A DNA stretch of 64,000 bases from Oscillospiraceae bacterium (GCA_017469795.1 JAFUFT010000049.1:1-64000), one strand, 5' to 3'; positions 1 to 8,897 are shown, counted from the stretch's first letter. Notes: generated by a model not told the origin, from the sequence alone. Numbers and translations: made by a program.

Positions 1-166
1 ATTGGCAGACTTGACAACGGACGGATATCCTTGGGTATTTCCGCCAGACCGATTGCATCCTCATTCTATCAGCTTGAGCAACGAGATGGAAGATCGCCTG
101 ACTGGATGCCAGGGAGATCTACCAAATACATTGTAGTAGGGGTATTTATAAAAATACAAAAAAGAC
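1..166. other. No gene supported at window edge
   Basis: Frame 1 stays open from the first base to about 216 and frame 2 to about 135, but neither translation resembles a protein I recognise and no ribosome site precedes an internal start. It may hold the 3' end of a gene that begins outside the window. A weak AT hairpin (GTATTT/AAATAC) lies near 142-157. Confidence 0.3.
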
Positions 167-195
167 TTGACAAATGTTTCGCTTTGTATTATTGT
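167..195 (+). promoter_or_regulatory. Promoter of the GntR/ABC operon
   Basis: TTGACA at 167-172 and TATTGT at 190-195 are separated by 17 bases. The -35 is a perfect sigma-A match, the -10 matches 4 of 6. It lies just upstream of the regulator gene and overlaps an inverted repeat, as expected for an autoregulated YtrA-type operon. Confidence 0.6.
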
Positions 196-221
196 ACTAT
201 TGTACTAATTGTTTAATACAA
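184..221. repeat. Inverted repeat, probable GntR operator
   Basis: TTGTATTA (184-191) and TAATACAA (214-221) are perfect inverted copies 22 bases apart. Between them lies a tandem TTGTACTA pair. The site covers the -10 region and the start of transcription of the following regulator gene, so the neighbouring YtrA-type protein is the natural candidate to bind it. That binding is inference. Confidence 0.5.
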
Positions 222-237
222 TTCTGTGAGGTGCCAT

Positions 238-612
238 ATGGAGTGGAAATTTGACAACAATACTCCGATCTACGCACAGCTTGTGGAACAGCTGACCCTG
301 CGGATCGTCACTGCAGTCTATGTCCCGGGACAGCGCATCCCGCCGGTGCGGGAGCTGGCTGTAGAGGCCGGGGTCAACCCGAACACCATGCAGCGCGCCC
401 TTGGGGAACTGGAGCGGCTGGGACTGGTCTATTCCCAGAGGACCAGCGGCCGGTTTGTCACGGAGGATACAACGATGATTGAAACAGCCAAACAGGACCT
501 GGCGTCCCGCCAGATCCGGGAATTCTTAGGAGCCATGAAGGACCTGGGCTTCTCCGGCAGCGAGATCGCCGCCCTGGTTGCCGCGGCTCAGGATGAGGAG
601 GAATCACAATGA
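238..612 (+). CDS. GntR-family (YtrA-type) transcriptional regulator
   Basis: A 124-residue protein with an N-terminal winged helix (IYAQLVEQLTLRIV, then RIPPVRELAVEAGVNPNT and the recognition stretch) and only a short C-terminal helix, with no FadR- or HutC-type ligand domain. That small layout is typical of YtrA repressors, which control neighbouring ABC exporters. I chose ATG 238 because GAGGTG precedes it at good spacing; an in-frame GTG at 226 is possible but has no such site. The gene overlaps the ABC ATPase gene by 4 bases, so the three genes form one operon. It probably represses its own promoter through the inverted repeat just upstream. Confidence 0.85.
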   Translation: MEWKFDNNTPIYAQLVEQLTLRIVTAVYVPGQRIPPVRELAVEAGVNPNTMQRALGELERLGLVYSQRTSGRFVTEDTTMIETAKQDLASRQIREFLGAMKDLGFSGSEIAALVAAAQDEEESQ

Positions 613-1307
613 CACCGATTTTGGAATGCAGAGATCTCTGCAAACGGTATGGCAGCGTGCAGGCGCTGGACCATGTCAATCTGAGCCTGGCGCCTGGCCG
701 CATTGTGGGGCTGCTGGGTCCCAACGGCAGCGGCAAGACCACGCTCATCAAGATGGCGAACGGGCTCCTGCCCTGGGAGCGGGGAGATCTGCTGATCGAC
801 GGCATGGTGCCGGGAGCCGCCACAAAAAGCATCGTCTCCTATCTGCCGGAGCGGACCTATCTCTCCGACTGGATGACCGCCGGCCAGACCCTGGACTTCT
901 TTCAGGACTTCTATCCGGACTTCCGCCGGGAACGGGCCGAGGAGATGCTTCTGCGGCTGAACGTACCCCTGAACCTGAAGATCCGGCAGATGTCCAAGGG
1001 CACCCGGGAAAAGGTGCAGCTGATCCTGGTCATGAGCCGGAGGGCAAAGCTCTACCTGCTGGACGAACCCATCGGCGGCGTGGATCCGGCCACCCGGGAC
1101 TATATCCTCAGCACCATCATCAGCAACTACGATCCTGGAGCCACCGTCCTGATCTCCACCCACCTGATCGCGGACGTGGAGCAGGTACTCGACGATGTGG
1201 TGTTCATCAGCCAGGGACAGATCGTCCTGCAGAAATCTGTGGATGAAATTCGGGAGGAACAGGGAAAATCGGTGGATCAGCTGTTCCGGGAGGTGTTCAG
1301 ATGCTGA
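609..1307 (+). CDS. ABC transporter ATP-binding protein (YtrB-like)
   Basis: A 232-residue ABC ATPase. Walker A is GPNGSGKT near residues 38-45, Walker B is LYLLDEP and the H-loop is STHL. The signature motif is unusual: it reads MSKGTREK instead of LSGGQ, a variant common in exporter ATPases of the YtrB/EcsA group. The start has GAGGAG a few bases upstream and overlaps the regulator gene. It should power the permease encoded by the next gene, which overlaps its 3' end by 7 bases. Together with a YtrA-type repressor this suggests an exporter for a cell-envelope-active compound or peptide; the substrate is unknown. Confidence 0.88.
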   Translation: MTPILECRDLCKRYGSVQALDHVNLSLAPGRIVGLLGPNGSGKTTLIKMANGLLPWERGDLLIDGMVPGAATKSIVSYLPERTYLSDWMTAGQTLDFFQDFYPDFRRERAEEMLLRLNVPLNLKIRQMSKGTREKVQLILVMSRRAKLYLLDEPIGGVDPATRDYILSTIISNYDPGATVLISTHLIADVEQVLDDVVFISQGQIVLQKSVDEIREEQGKSVDQLFREVFRC

Positions 1308-2122
1308 GAAAACTGTTAAAACATGAATTTGTGGCCACAGGGCGGGTCATGTGGGTGATCTACGTGGCCATGCTGGGATTCGCTGTCGTGGCGAACCTGG
1401 CCTTCCGCGCCATGGATCTCACCACGCTGCCCCAGGCCATCCGTGCGCTTTTCATGCTGGTCCTTCTGGGCTGGGGCCTCTCCATCTTTGCCGGGAGCGC
1501 CGCGGTGGTGGTTCTGCTGGTCCGGCGCTTCCACAAGAACCTGCTCACGGACGAGGGCTATCTGATGTTCACCCTGCCCTGCTCGGTGCATCATCTGACG
1601 GCGGCGAAGCTCATTGCCGCAGCGGTGTGGCTGGCCGTCAGCGTGGTCGTCGTTTTACTGGACGTTTCCATCGCCGTTATGGGCGAGGAATTCGGTCTCT
1701 CCCTGCAGGAGGTATTCGGCTTCGTGTTCTTTGGAAATATGACCGCTCTGCAGGCCATAAACGGCGTGGCAATCATTCTGGAGGTGATCGTTCTGATGCT
1801 GGTGGGCTGTGCGGCCAGCTGCCTGCAGTTCTACAGCGCCATGGCCATCGGCCACGGATTTACAAACCACAAGGTCCTCTGGTCCGTGATTTTTTACTTC
1901 ATCGAGCAGTTTGTCCTTCAGCTTTTGGGCGGACTCTCCATCGCGCTCCTTGTGAACTTTGGGGAAAACGTCACGAACGTACCGCTGTGGATCATGAACA
2001 TCACCGCCGCACAGGCGTGGCACGCCGGCATACTTCTGGTCCTCCTGATAGAGGTGATCATCGGTACGGTCCTGTATGTGCTGACTGCGGTGAATCTGAA
2101 AAAACGCCTGAATCTGGCATGA
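1301..2122 (+). CDS. ABC transporter permease, six-helix type
   Basis: A 273-residue integral membrane protein with about six hydrophobic segments, including VMWVIYVAMLGFAVVANLAF near the N-terminus and a last one ending before VNLKKRLNLA. It has no recognisable enzymatic domain. It overlaps the ATPase gene and ends 5 bases before a strong terminator, so it is the membrane half of the exporter and the last gene of the operon. Many homologues in Firmicutes occur in this same three-gene arrangement. The transported compound cannot be read from the sequence. Confidence 0.8.
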   Translation: MLRKLLKHEFVATGRVMWVIYVAMLGFAVVANLAFRAMDLTTLPQAIRALFMLVLLGWGLSIFAGSAAVVVLLVRRFHKNLLTDEGYLMFTLPCSVHHLTAAKLIAAAVWLAVSVVVVLLDVSIAVMGEEFGLSLQEVFGFVFFGNMTALQAINGVAIILEVIVLMLVGCAASCLQFYSAMAIGHGFTNHKVLWSVIFYFIEQFVLQLLGGLSIALLVNFGENVTNVPLWIMNITAAQAWHAGILLVLLIEVIIGTVLYVLTAVNLKKRLNLA

Positions 2123-2126
2123 AAAA

Positions 2127-2154
2127 CCGGCGCGCTGCCATGGCAGCGCGCCGG
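2127..2154. terminator. Bidirectional terminator, perfect 28-bp palindrome
   Basis: CCGGCGCGCTGCCA is followed directly by its exact reverse complement. AAAAA precedes it and a T-rich tract follows, so it can stop both the plus-strand exporter operon and the convergent minus-strand importer operon. Confidence 0.85.
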
Positions 2155-2164
2155 AACTTTTTGA

Positions 2165-2887
2165 TTACAGCACTTTGGACAGGAAGGACTGGGTTCTGGG
2201 ATTCTGGGGATTGCCGAAGATCTCCTCCGGGGTTCCCTGCTCGATGACCTCACCGGCATCCATAAACAGCACCCGGTTGGCCACTTCCCGGGCAAAGCCC
2301 ATCTCGTGGGTGACCACCACCATGGTCATACCGTCGTCGGCCAGCTTCCGCATGACCTCCAACACCTCGCCCACCATCTCCGGATCCAGGGCGGAGGTGG
2401 GCTCATCAAAGAGCATGACCTCCGGATGCATGGCCAGTCCCCGGACAATGGCGATCCGCTGCTTCTGGCCGCCGGAGAGCTGGGCGGGATAGGCATAGGC
2501 CTTGTCCTCCAGACCCACCCGCTTGAGCAGCATGATGGCCTCTTCCTGAGCCTGAGCCTTGGTCATGAGCTTGGTCCTGACCGGCGCAAGGGTCATATTA
2601 TCCATGATGTTGAGGTTGTTGAACAGGTTGAAATGCTGGAACACCATGCCCATCTTCTGGCGCATCTTGTTGATGTCCGTCTTGGGATCGGTCATCGACA
2701 CGCCGTCGAAGATAATCTCTCCGGAGGTGGGCGTTTCCAGAAGGTTCAGGCACCGCAGGAACGTGGATTTGCCGGATCCGGAGGGTCCGATGACCACTAC
2801 CTTCTCGCCGCGGTTTACATGCTCGTTGATGCCCTTGAGCACCTCGGTATCGCCAAAGCTTTTGTGCAGATCCTTAACGTCGATCAC
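2165..2887 (-). CDS. Polar amino acid ABC importer, ATP-binding protein
   Basis: A 240-residue ATPase of the GlnQ/ArtP/HisP family. It shows Walker [10 protein letters not shown], signature LSGGQKQR, Walker [16 protein letters not shown] and the H-loop VVTHEMGFA. The GTG at 2887 gives the normal family length (start [12 protein letters not shown]) and has GGAGG upstream. The reading frame stays open further upstream but there codes for shadow of the permease gene. It overlaps the permease gene by 14 bases. It powers import of a polar amino acid; its position just downstream of the arginine operon and behind ArgR-like sites suggests arginine, ornithine or citrulline. Confidence 0.92.
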   Translation of the reverse strand: MIDVKDLHKSFGDTEVLKGINEHVNRGEKVVVIGPSGSGKSTFLRCLNLLETPTSGEIIFDGVSMTDPKTDINKMRQKMGMVFQHFNLFNNLNIMDNMTLAPVRTKLMTKAQAQEEAIMLLKRVGLEDKAYAYPAQLSGGQKQRIAIVRGLAMHPEVMLFDEPTSALDPEMVGEVLEVMRKLADDGMTMVVVTHEMGFAREVANRVLFMDAGEVIEQGTPEEIFGNPQNPRTQSFLSKVL

Positions 2888-3641
2888 TCTGACGCAGCCT
2901 CCTCTCCAGTTTGCCCAGCAGCCATGTGAATGCCATGACCAGGACCAGATAGATAAACGCCGTTCCCAGGAAGGGATACATGGCCTCATAAGTACGGCTG
3001 ACCACGCCCCGGGCAGCGTAAAGCAGTTCCTTTCCGCCGATCACAGAGATCAGGGAGGTGTCCTTCAGCAGCACGATAAACTCGTTGCCCAGCGCAGGCA
3101 GAATGGCCTTGATGGCCTGTGGGATCACCACGAAGCGCATGGTATCAGCATAGTTCATGCCCAGGCTCCGGCCGGCCTCCATCTGTCCGCCGTCCACCGC
3201 CATCAGCCCGCCCCGGATGATCTCCGAGACGTAGGCGCCGGAGTTGATGCCGAGGGTCAGCCCGCCGACCAGGGAGAAATTCTTACTGCTGGCAAAGATG
3301 ACAAATCCCATGATCAGCAGCTGAACCATCATGGGCGTGCCGCGGATCACGGTCACATAGACCTTGAAGATCGCATTAATGACACCCAGGATCGGATTGT
3401 GATGGCCGGGACGCTGCTGGTCGTGGGCCGTGCGGACCACCGCGACGATCACGCCCAGGATCACGCCCAGGATCAGCGCCATGGCGGTCACATACAGCGT
3501 GGTGCCGACGCCCTTGATGTACTGCAGCCAGCGGTCTCCCTCAATAAACGCCTGATAAAATTTGACGAAAAACTCCTGCCAGAAGCTCAGATCCCCTCCG
3601 GAGGACAGGATCGGCTTCCACTGGGTATAGAGTTGCTCCAA
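2874..3641 (-). CDS. Polar amino acid ABC importer, permease
   Basis: A 255-residue permease of the HisM/GlnP family (HEQRo/PAAT). Several membrane segments are evident ([29 protein letters not shown]). The conserved cytoplasmic loop that contacts the ATPase reads [20 protein letters not shown], the expected EAA motif. One permease serves the importer as a homodimer. It lies between the binding-protein gene, from which a hairpin separates it, and the ATPase gene, which it overlaps. Confidence 0.9.
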   Translation of the reverse strand: MEQLYTQWKPILSSGGDLSFWQEFFVKFYQAFIEGDRWLQYIKGVGTTLYVTAMALILGVILGVIVAVVRTAHDQQRPGHHNPILGVINAIFKVYVTVIRGTPMMVQLLIMGFVIFASSKNFSLVGGLTLGINSGAYVSEIIRGGLMAVDGGQMEAGRSLGMNYADTMRFVVIPQAIKAILPALGNEFIVLLKDTSLISVIGGKELLYAARGVVSRTYEAMYPFLGTAFIYLVLVMAFTWLLGKLERRLRQSDRR

Positions 3642-3674
3642 GGCTCTCTGCTCCTCTCAAAGAAAAATGGGAAA

Positions 3675-3706
3675 CGGAAAAGGGCGGTAATGGCCGCCCT
3701 TTTCCG
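3675..3706. terminator. Intra-operon attenuator hairpin between binding protein and permease
   Basis: CGGAAAAGGGCGG and its exact complement form a 13-bp stem with a 6-base loop. It lies between the binding-protein gene and the permease gene. Such hairpins usually lower expression of the membrane parts relative to the binding protein, or stabilise the upstream mRNA. There is no strong T-run, so read-through is likely. Confidence 0.65.
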
Positions 3707-3722
3707 GTCCAATCGCATGTAT

Positions 3723-4559
3723 TTACTCGCTCATGTACTTATCCAGGATGCTCTGGACGGTACCGTCAGCGATGAGCTCCTGCAGCGCGCCGTTAACCGC
3801 GGCCACCAGATCCTCATTGCCCTTGAAGAAGCCGAAGGCGTAGTTTTCCGGCTCATAGGTGGTGGGTCCCATCTCCAGGCCGGGGTTTGTCTCCAGATAG
3901 GATTTGGCCACAGCGTCGTCCATGACGATGCAGTCCACCTGATTGTTGTTCAGGGCCTGGAAGACCATGGAGTAGGTGTCATAGGCCACGACCTTGTCGC
4001 CGAAGTCCTCTTCGGCATAGATATGGCCGGTGGTGCCCCGCTGTACGCCGATGGTGTAGTCGCCCAGATTCTCCATGGTGATGCCGGAGCCTTCCTTGGA
4101 GACGATGGCCTGGGTGATGGTGGTGTAGCTGTCGGCAAAGTCCATGACCAGCTTCCGATCCTCAGTGACGGTGACGCCGGAAACCACGGCGTCCACCTTG
4201 CCCTGTTCGGCAGCCAGAAGGGCGCCGTCAAAGTCCATGGCCTGAATGTCCAGCTCCAGACCGATCTTCTGGCAGATCAGCTCCATAATCTCCGGCTCGA
4301 TGCCCACCACCGCGCCGCTGTCGTCGGTGAACTCAAAGGGCGGGAAGTCAGGGCTGGTGGAGATCGTCAGCTTGCCGGCGTTAACGGTCGTCAGGGCGCC
4401 GTCCGCAGGGGCGGCTTCCGAAGCGGCGGCCTCAGCAGGCGCAGCCTCGGATGCGGCGGCCTCAGAAGCGGGGGCCGCGGAAGAAGCGGCGCTGCTGCCG
4501 CAGGCGGCCATGCTCAGGCACAGGGCCAGAGCCAGCAGAATCGCAAGATACTTTTTCAT
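3723..4559 (-). CDS. Polar amino acid ABC importer, solute-binding lipoprotein
   Basis: A 278-residue lipoprotein. A signal peptide (KKYLAILLALALCLSMAAC) ends in a lipobox, and an Ala/Glu/Pro-rich linker leads into a type-2 periplasmic fold with the family hallmarks FPPFEFTDDSGAVVGIEPEI, KVDAVVSGVTVTEDR and VQRGTTGH. I prefer the ATG at 4559 because GGAGG lies 9 bases before it; the ATG at 4568 is only one base from that site. It captures the amino acid outside the membrane for the permease and ATPase genes downstream. ArgR-like half-sites in its promoter region favour arginine or ornithine as ligand; this is inference. Confidence 0.9.
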   Translation of the reverse strand: MKKYLAILLALALCLSMAACGSSAASSAAPASEAAASEAAPAEAAASEAAPADGALTTVNAGKLTISTSPDFPPFEFTDDSGAVVGIEPEIMELICQKIGLELDIQAMDFDGALLAAEQGKVDAVVSGVTVTEDRKLVMDFADSYTTITQAIVSKEGSGITMENLGDYTIGVQRGTTGHIYAEEDFGDKVVAYDTYSMVFQALNNNQVDCIVMDDAVAKSYLETNPGLEMGPTTYEPENYAFGFFKGNEDLVAAVNGALQELIADGTVQSILDKYMSE

Positions 4560-4568
4560 CGTAATCAT

Positions 4569-4675
4569 TCCTCCAAATGAGTCTTTGTATTTACATTCAC
4601 AATGTTACCACTGTAAATGAATAAAATCAAGAAATATTCAAATATTCTCGCGAATATTCACTTTTTTATGCAACC
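4569..4675 (-). promoter_or_regulatory. Importer promoter with ArgR-like half-sites
   Basis: On the minus strand TTGATT and TAACAT are 17 bases apart and serve the binding-protein gene. The AT-rich DNA upstream carries repeated TGAAT/ATTCA and TGCATA half-sites, the elements of ARG boxes, plus the dyad AATATTC-TCGC-GAATATT at about 4643-4660. None is a textbook 18-bp ARG box, so ArgR control is probable but not proven. No clear terminator follows argF, so some read-through into the importer is possible. Confidence 0.5.
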
Positions 4676-5590
4676 TCACGCACCCATAAGCAGGCACAGC
4701 ACGGCTTTTTGTGCATGAAGCCGATTCTCCGCCTCCTCGAAGATCTCCTTCGCGTGGGCCTCCATCACCGCATCAGTGATCTCCTGCCCCCGGTGCGCCG
4801 GCAGACAGTGCAGAACCATGGCGTTTTCCTTTGCGCCAGAGAGCAGTTCTTCGCTGACCTGGTAGACGCCGCCGAAGACCTGTTGCCGCCGGGCGGCCTG
4901 GTCTTCCTGTCCCATGGAGGTCCAGACGTCTGTGTATACCACGTCCGCGTCCCGGACCGCCTCTTTCGGGTCCCGGCACAGCTGGAATCCCGCGCCGAAA
5001 CACTCTGCGAACCGGAGAACCTCCTCCGGCGGTTCATAGCCCTCCGGGCAGGCCACGGAGACCTCCATGCCCACCTTCAGGCATCCCACGATAAGACTGG
5101 AGCAGACATTGTTCCCGTCTCCCACATAGCACAGCTTCAGACCGTCCAGCAGCGCCTTTTCCTCCCGGATCGTCATCAGCGCGCTGAGGGCCTGGCAGGG
5201 GTGGGCAGAGTCGGTCATGCCGTTGATCACCGGTACGGTGGCATAGCGCGCCAGCTCTTCCAGCTCCCGCTGGTCGAAGGTCCGGACCATGATCCCGTCA
5301 CAGTAACGGCTCAGAGCCCGGGCGGTGTCCTTGACCGGCTCTCCCCGGCCAGCCTGGGTATCCGCAGCGGTGAGGTAGATGGCGTGGCCGCCCAGCTGGA
5401 ACATCCCGGTCTCAAAGGAGGCCCGGGTCCGGGTGGAGTTCTTGGCGAACACCATGGCCAGCACCTTGCCCTCCAGCTGCCGGTGGGGAATGCCGTTCTT
5501 CACGTCGTATTTCAGCTGATCCGCCAGATCCAGGATCGTAAAGATCTCTTCCCGGCTCAGTTCCGTCAGCTTCAGCAGATCTTTTTTCAC
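4676..5590 (-). CDS. argF: Ornithine carbamoyltransferase
   Basis: Makes citrulline from ornithine and carbamoyl phosphate in the cytoplasm. The 304-residue protein has the carbamoyl-phosphate loop NSTRTR, the HPCQ motif, DVWTSMGQE (ornithine side) and HCLPAHRGQEI with the catalytic Cys. The start is GTG 5590 (VKKDLLKLTELS), which overlaps the argD stop by 4 bases and gives the normal family length. The open frame continues upstream as far as 5701, but that part is argD read in another frame. It is the last gene of the arginine operon and is probably translationally coupled to argD. Confidence 0.96.
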   Translation of the reverse strand: MKKDLLKLTELSREEIFTILDLADQLKYDVKNGIPHRQLEGKVLAMVFAKNSTRTRASFETGMFQLGGHAIYLTAADTQAGRGEPVKDTARALSRYCDGIMVRTFDQRELEELARYATVPVINGMTDSAHPCQALSALMTIREEKALLDGLKLCYVGDGNNVCSSLIVGCLKVGMEVSVACPEGYEPPEEVLRFAECFGAGFQLCRDPKEAVRDADVVYTDVWTSMGQEDQAARRQQVFGGVYQVSEELLSGAKENAMVLHCLPAHRGQEITDAVMEAHAKEIFEEAENRLHAQKAVLCLLMGA

Positions 5591-6771
5591 AGAGCCGCCT
5601 CCATCACCTGGCGCATCACCGCAACGCCCTGATCGATCTCCTCCCGGGAGATGGTCAGCGGCGGCAGCAGACGAATGGTATTGTGGCCCGCCGTCAGGCA
5701 CAGGACGCCGGATTCCACCATGGCCTTGACCAGCGCGCCGGCATTGCAGCCTTCCCGAAGTCCGGCGCCGAGCATCAGTCCCATACCGCGGACCTCCACC
5801 ACCCCGGGCAGCTCCAGAAGCAGATTCCGCAGATACTCGCCCATTTCCTTCACTTCGGCGAGCATATCGTCATCCAGCTGTTCCAGCACGCTCAGGGCCC
5901 CGGCACAGCACACGGGGTTTCCGCCGAAGGTGGTGGCGTGGGTGCCCGGAGTCAGGACCTCCGCGGTCTTCTCCCCGCCCAGGATGCCCGCCAGCGGCAG
6001 GCCGCCGCCGATTCCCTTGGCAAAGCTCATCACGTCCGGCAGGATATCATACTGCTGGAAGCAGAACAGGCTGCCGGAACGTCCTACGCCGGTCTGCACC
6101 TCGTCCACCGCCAGAAGCCAGTCCTTTTCCTCACACAGAGCCTTCACCTGCTGCACGAACTCATAGGAAAGGGGCAGAACGCCGCCTTCTCCCTGGATCA
6201 GCTCCATCATCACCGCGCAGACCGTGCCGTCGTCCATGGCCCGGACAGACTCGATATCATTGGCCACCGCGTACCGGAATCCTTCGGTAAAGGGGAAGAA
6301 GTACTGATGGAACACGTCCTGTCCCGTGGCGGCCAGTGTAGTGACCGTGCGGCCGTGGAAGGAATCCCGGAGGGTGATGATCGTGCTGCGGCCCGTCCCG
6401 TATTTGTCAAAGGAATACTTCCGGCAGAGCTTGATCATGCCCTCGTTGGCCTCGCCGCCGCCGTTGGCGAAGAAGGCCCGCTTCATGCCGGTGCGGGCGG
6501 TGAGCTGCTCCGCCAGGCGGATGTAGGGCTCCGTATAAAAGAGGTTGGAGGCGTGCTGGAGCTTTGCCGCCTGTCCGCAGACGGCCTCCAGCCACTTCTC
6601 GTTGCCGTAGCCCAGGCAGTTCACGCCGATGCCGGAGGCAAAATCCACATAGGCCTTTCCTTCCGGAGAGTATAGCGTCGCGCCGGTTCCATGGTCGATG
6701 GCGAGAGGAAACCGGCCGTAGGTCTGCATGACAGCCTGGCTGTCCAGAGCGAATAATTCATTGCTGGTCAT
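5587..6771 (-). CDS. argD: Acetylornithine aminotransferase
   Basis: A 394-residue class-III PLP aminotransferase that converts N-acetylglutamate semialdehyde to N-acetylornithine. It shows YVDFASGIGVNCLGY, FFANGGGEANEGMIKLCRKY, the pyridoxal-ring Asp in LLAVDEVQTGVGRSG, and the Schiff-base Lys in MSFAKGIGGGLPLAG. It lies between argB and argF with a 25-base gap before it and a 4-base overlap after it. ArgD enzymes often also act in lysine synthesis, and no separate lysine aminotransferase is seen here. Confidence 0.96.
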   Translation of the reverse strand: MTSNELFALDSQAVMQTYGRFPLAIDHGTGATLYSPEGKAYVDFASGIGVNCLGYGNEKWLEAVCGQAAKLQHASNLFYTEPYIRLAEQLTARTGMKRAFFANGGGEANEGMIKLCRKYSFDKYGTGRSTIITLRDSFHGRTVTTLAATGQDVFHQYFFPFTEGFRYAVANDIESVRAMDDGTVCAVMMELIQGEGGVLPLSYEFVQQVKALCEEKDWLLAVDEVQTGVGRSGSLFCFQQYDILPDVMSFAKGIGGGLPLAGILGGEKTAEVLTPGTHATTFGGNPVCCAGALSVLEQLDDDMLAEVKEMGEYLRNLLLELPGVVEVRGMGLMLGAGLREGCNAGALVKAMVESGVLCLTAGHNTIRLLPPLTISREEIDQGVAVMRQVMEAAL

Positions 6772-6796
6772 AGAAATCTTCCTTTCCGGCGCGCGA

Positions 6797-7660
6797 TCAA
6801 TAGATCATGGTACCGACGCCTGCGTCAGTCAGCAGTTCGATGAGGACGGAGTGCTCGATGCGTCCGTCCAGGATATGGGCCCGGTTGACGCCCCGGCGCA
6901 CCGCGTCCACGCAGCACTGGATCTTCGGGATCATGCCGCCTTTGATGACGCCCTCCTTCACCAGCACCGGAACCTCGGATACCCGGCACTTGGAAATCAG
7001 GCTGTTCGGATCATTCACGTCCCGCATCAGCCCCAGTACGTCTGTCAGGATAATGAGCTTTTCCGCGCCCATCTCCGCGGCGATCCGGGCCGCGGCCGTA
7101 TCGGCGTTGATATTGTAGCACTTTTCTCCGTCGGCGCCGGCGGCCACCGTAGAGATCACAGGGATGTACCCCGCCTCCAGCACGTCCCGGACCGGCCCGT
7201 CGTGGATGGCGGTGATCTCGCCCACCAGGCCGTAGTCGAATCCGTCGCCGGACTTCTTCACCGCCTCGATGATCCGTCCATCCATGCCGCACAGGCCCAT
7301 GGCCCTGCCGCCGTAGTCGTGGATCAGCGACACCAGATCCTTGCTGACCTTGCCGCAGAGTACCTGCTGGACGATCTCCATGGTCTCCGGGTCGGTATAG
7401 CGCAGGCCGTTGACAAACCGGCCTTCCTTACCGATCTTTTTCAGCATGTCATTGATCTCCGGCCCGCCGCCGTGGACCACCACCACCCGGATGCCCATCT
7501 GATGGAGCAACACGATGTCGGACAGCACCGCCCGGCGCAGGTTCTCGCTGATCATGGCGTTGCCGCCGTATTTGACCACCACGATCTTGCCGCTGAATTC
7601 CTGGATATAGGGGAGCGCCTCGTTGAGGACTCTGGCGCGCTCCATGATACTAAGGCTCAT
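6797..7660 (-). CDS. argB: Acetylglutamate kinase
   Basis: A 287-residue amino-acid kinase that phosphorylates N-acetylglutamate. The N-terminal KYGGNAM and VVVHGGGPEIN loops bind ATP and substrate, and INADTAAARIA and ILTDVLGL follow the family pattern. It carries an N-terminal helix (SIMERARVLNEALPYIQEF) of the kind found in hexameric, arginine-inhibited kinases, so feedback control by arginine is likely. This also fits the acetyl-cycling pathway implied by argJ. AAGGAAGAG lies before the ATG. Confidence 0.96.
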   Translation of the reverse strand: MSLSIMERARVLNEALPYIQEFSGKIVVVKYGGNAMISENLRRAVLSDIVLLHQMGIRVVVVHGGGPEINDMLKKIGKEGRFVNGLRYTDPETMEIVQQVLCGKVSKDLVSLIHDYGGRAMGLCGMDGRIIEAVKKSGDGFDYGLVGEITAIHDGPVRDVLEAGYIPVISTVAAGADGEKCYNINADTAAARIAAEMGAEKLIILTDVLGLMRDVNDPNSLISKCRVSEVPVLVKEGVIKGGMIPKIQCCVDAVRRGVNRAHILDGRIEHSVLIELLTDAGVGTMIY

Positions 7661-7675
7661 AACGTCTCTTCCTTC

Positions 7676-8896
7676 TCAGGTACGGTAATCCCCGTTGATC
7701 TTCACATAGTCATAGGTCAGGTCACAGCCCCAGGCCGTGACGGAGTGCTCGCCCTCATTGACGTTGACGCGGATCTCCACCTCGCTCTGGGTCAGGATCT
7801 TCTTGGCCAGTTCTTCGTCGAAGGCCAGCCCTTCTCCCGCCCGGCAGACCTGGATCTCCCCGGCGGCGGAGGCAAAGGACACGTCCACGTACTCAGGGCG
7901 GAAGGGCGCCTTGGAATAGCCCATGGCGCACAGGACCCGGCCCCAGTTGGCGTCGGCGCCGAACATGGCCGCCTTCACCAGGGAGGATTTAATGACCTCC
8001 ATCGCCAGCTTCTCCGCCGCCTCGTCGCTGCGGGAACCGGACACCGTACAGGTCACCAGCTTGGTTGCGCCTTCGCCGTCTCCGGCGATCTTCTTGGCCA
8101 GCTCCGTGCAGACATACCGGAGGGCCTCCGCAAACACCTCGTAGTCCTCGCTCTTCCAGTCGATCACGGGATTTCCCGCCTGGGCGGAGGCCAGAATCAC
8201 GCAGGAATCATTGGTGGAGGTGTCGCCGTCCACGCTGACCCGGTTAAAGGTGATCTTCGTGATGTCGTAGAGGGCGCTCTGCAGCACGTCCGGCGTGATG
8301 GCGCAGTCCGTGGTCAGGAAGCAGAGCATCGTCCCCATATTGGGGTGGATCATGCCGGAGCCCTTGGCGATGCCGCCCAGCCGCACCTCCTTGCCGCCGA
8401 TCTCGAAGGAGACCGCGATCTCTTTGGGCACCGTATCCGTGGTCATAATGGCGTGGGCAGCCTCCATGGAGCCGTCCCGGCTCAGAAGCGACGAGAGCGT
8501 GGGACACGCCGCCTCGATGGCGGCCACATTCAGCGGAACGCCGATGACGCCGGTAGAGGCCACGATGAAGTCCTCCGGCCGGAGGCCTGTGGCCGATGCG
8601 GCAGCCTCGCACATCTTCACTGCGTTTTCGTGGCCCATGGGCGCGCAGGCGTTGGCGTTGCCGGAGTTGGCGATGATTCCGCGGGCGACGCCGTTCTCCA
8701 GATGCTCCATGGTCACATAGATGGGGGCCGCCTTTACCCGGTTCATGGTGTAGACGCCGGCAGCGGCCGCCTCCGTATCACAGAGGATCATGGCCAGATC
8801 GTTTTTGTCCGGGCTGCTGCCCGCCTTGACCCCGGCATGGACGCCGGAGGCCCGAAAACCCTTGGCGGCCGTCACGCCGCCGGAAATCAGTTTCAT
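7676..8896 (-). CDS. argJ: Glutamate N-acetyltransferase / ornithine acetyltransferase
   Basis: A 406-residue protein of the self-cleaving ArgJ family. It moves acetyl from N-acetylornithine to glutamate and so recycles it; bifunctional forms also use acetyl-CoA. The self-cleavage motif reads KGSGMIHPNMGTML, where the Thr after the cut is the nucleophile and Gly stands where most homologues have Ala. No argA or argE is seen nearby, so this enzyme probably supplies N-acetylglutamate as well. GGAGG precedes the ATG, and the gene follows the acyltransferase gene at once. Confidence 0.95.
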   Translation of the reverse strand: MKLISGGVTAAKGFRASGVHAGVKAGSSPDKNDLAMILCDTEAAAAGVYTMNRVKAAPIYVTMEHLENGVARGIIANSGNANACAPMGHENAVKMCEAAASATGLRPEDFIVASTGVIGVPLNVAAIEAACPTLSSLLSRDGSMEAAHAIMTTDTVPKEIAVSFEIGGKEVRLGGIAKGSGMIHPNMGTMLCFLTTDCAITPDVLQSALYDITKITFNRVSVDGDTSTNDSCVILASAQAGNPVIDWKSEDYEVFAEALRYVCTELAKKIAGDGEGATKLVTCTVSGSRSDEAAEKLAMEVIKSSLVKAAMFGADANWGRVLCAMGYSKAPFRPEYVDVSFASAAGEIQVCRAGEGLAFDEELAKKILTQSEVEIRVNVNEGEHSVTAWGCDLTYDYVKINGDYRT

Positions 8897-8897
8897 A

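Noticed and set aside
1-135. Frame-2 reading ending NEMEDRLTGCQGDLPNTL as the end of a gene
   Set aside because: No family resemblance and too short; kept only as a possibility in the edge note.
2559-4580. Open frame of 673 codons on the plus strand over the first importer
   Set aside because: Antisense to the ATPase, permease and binding-protein genes; no ribosome site, and composition is that of a GC-rich shadow.
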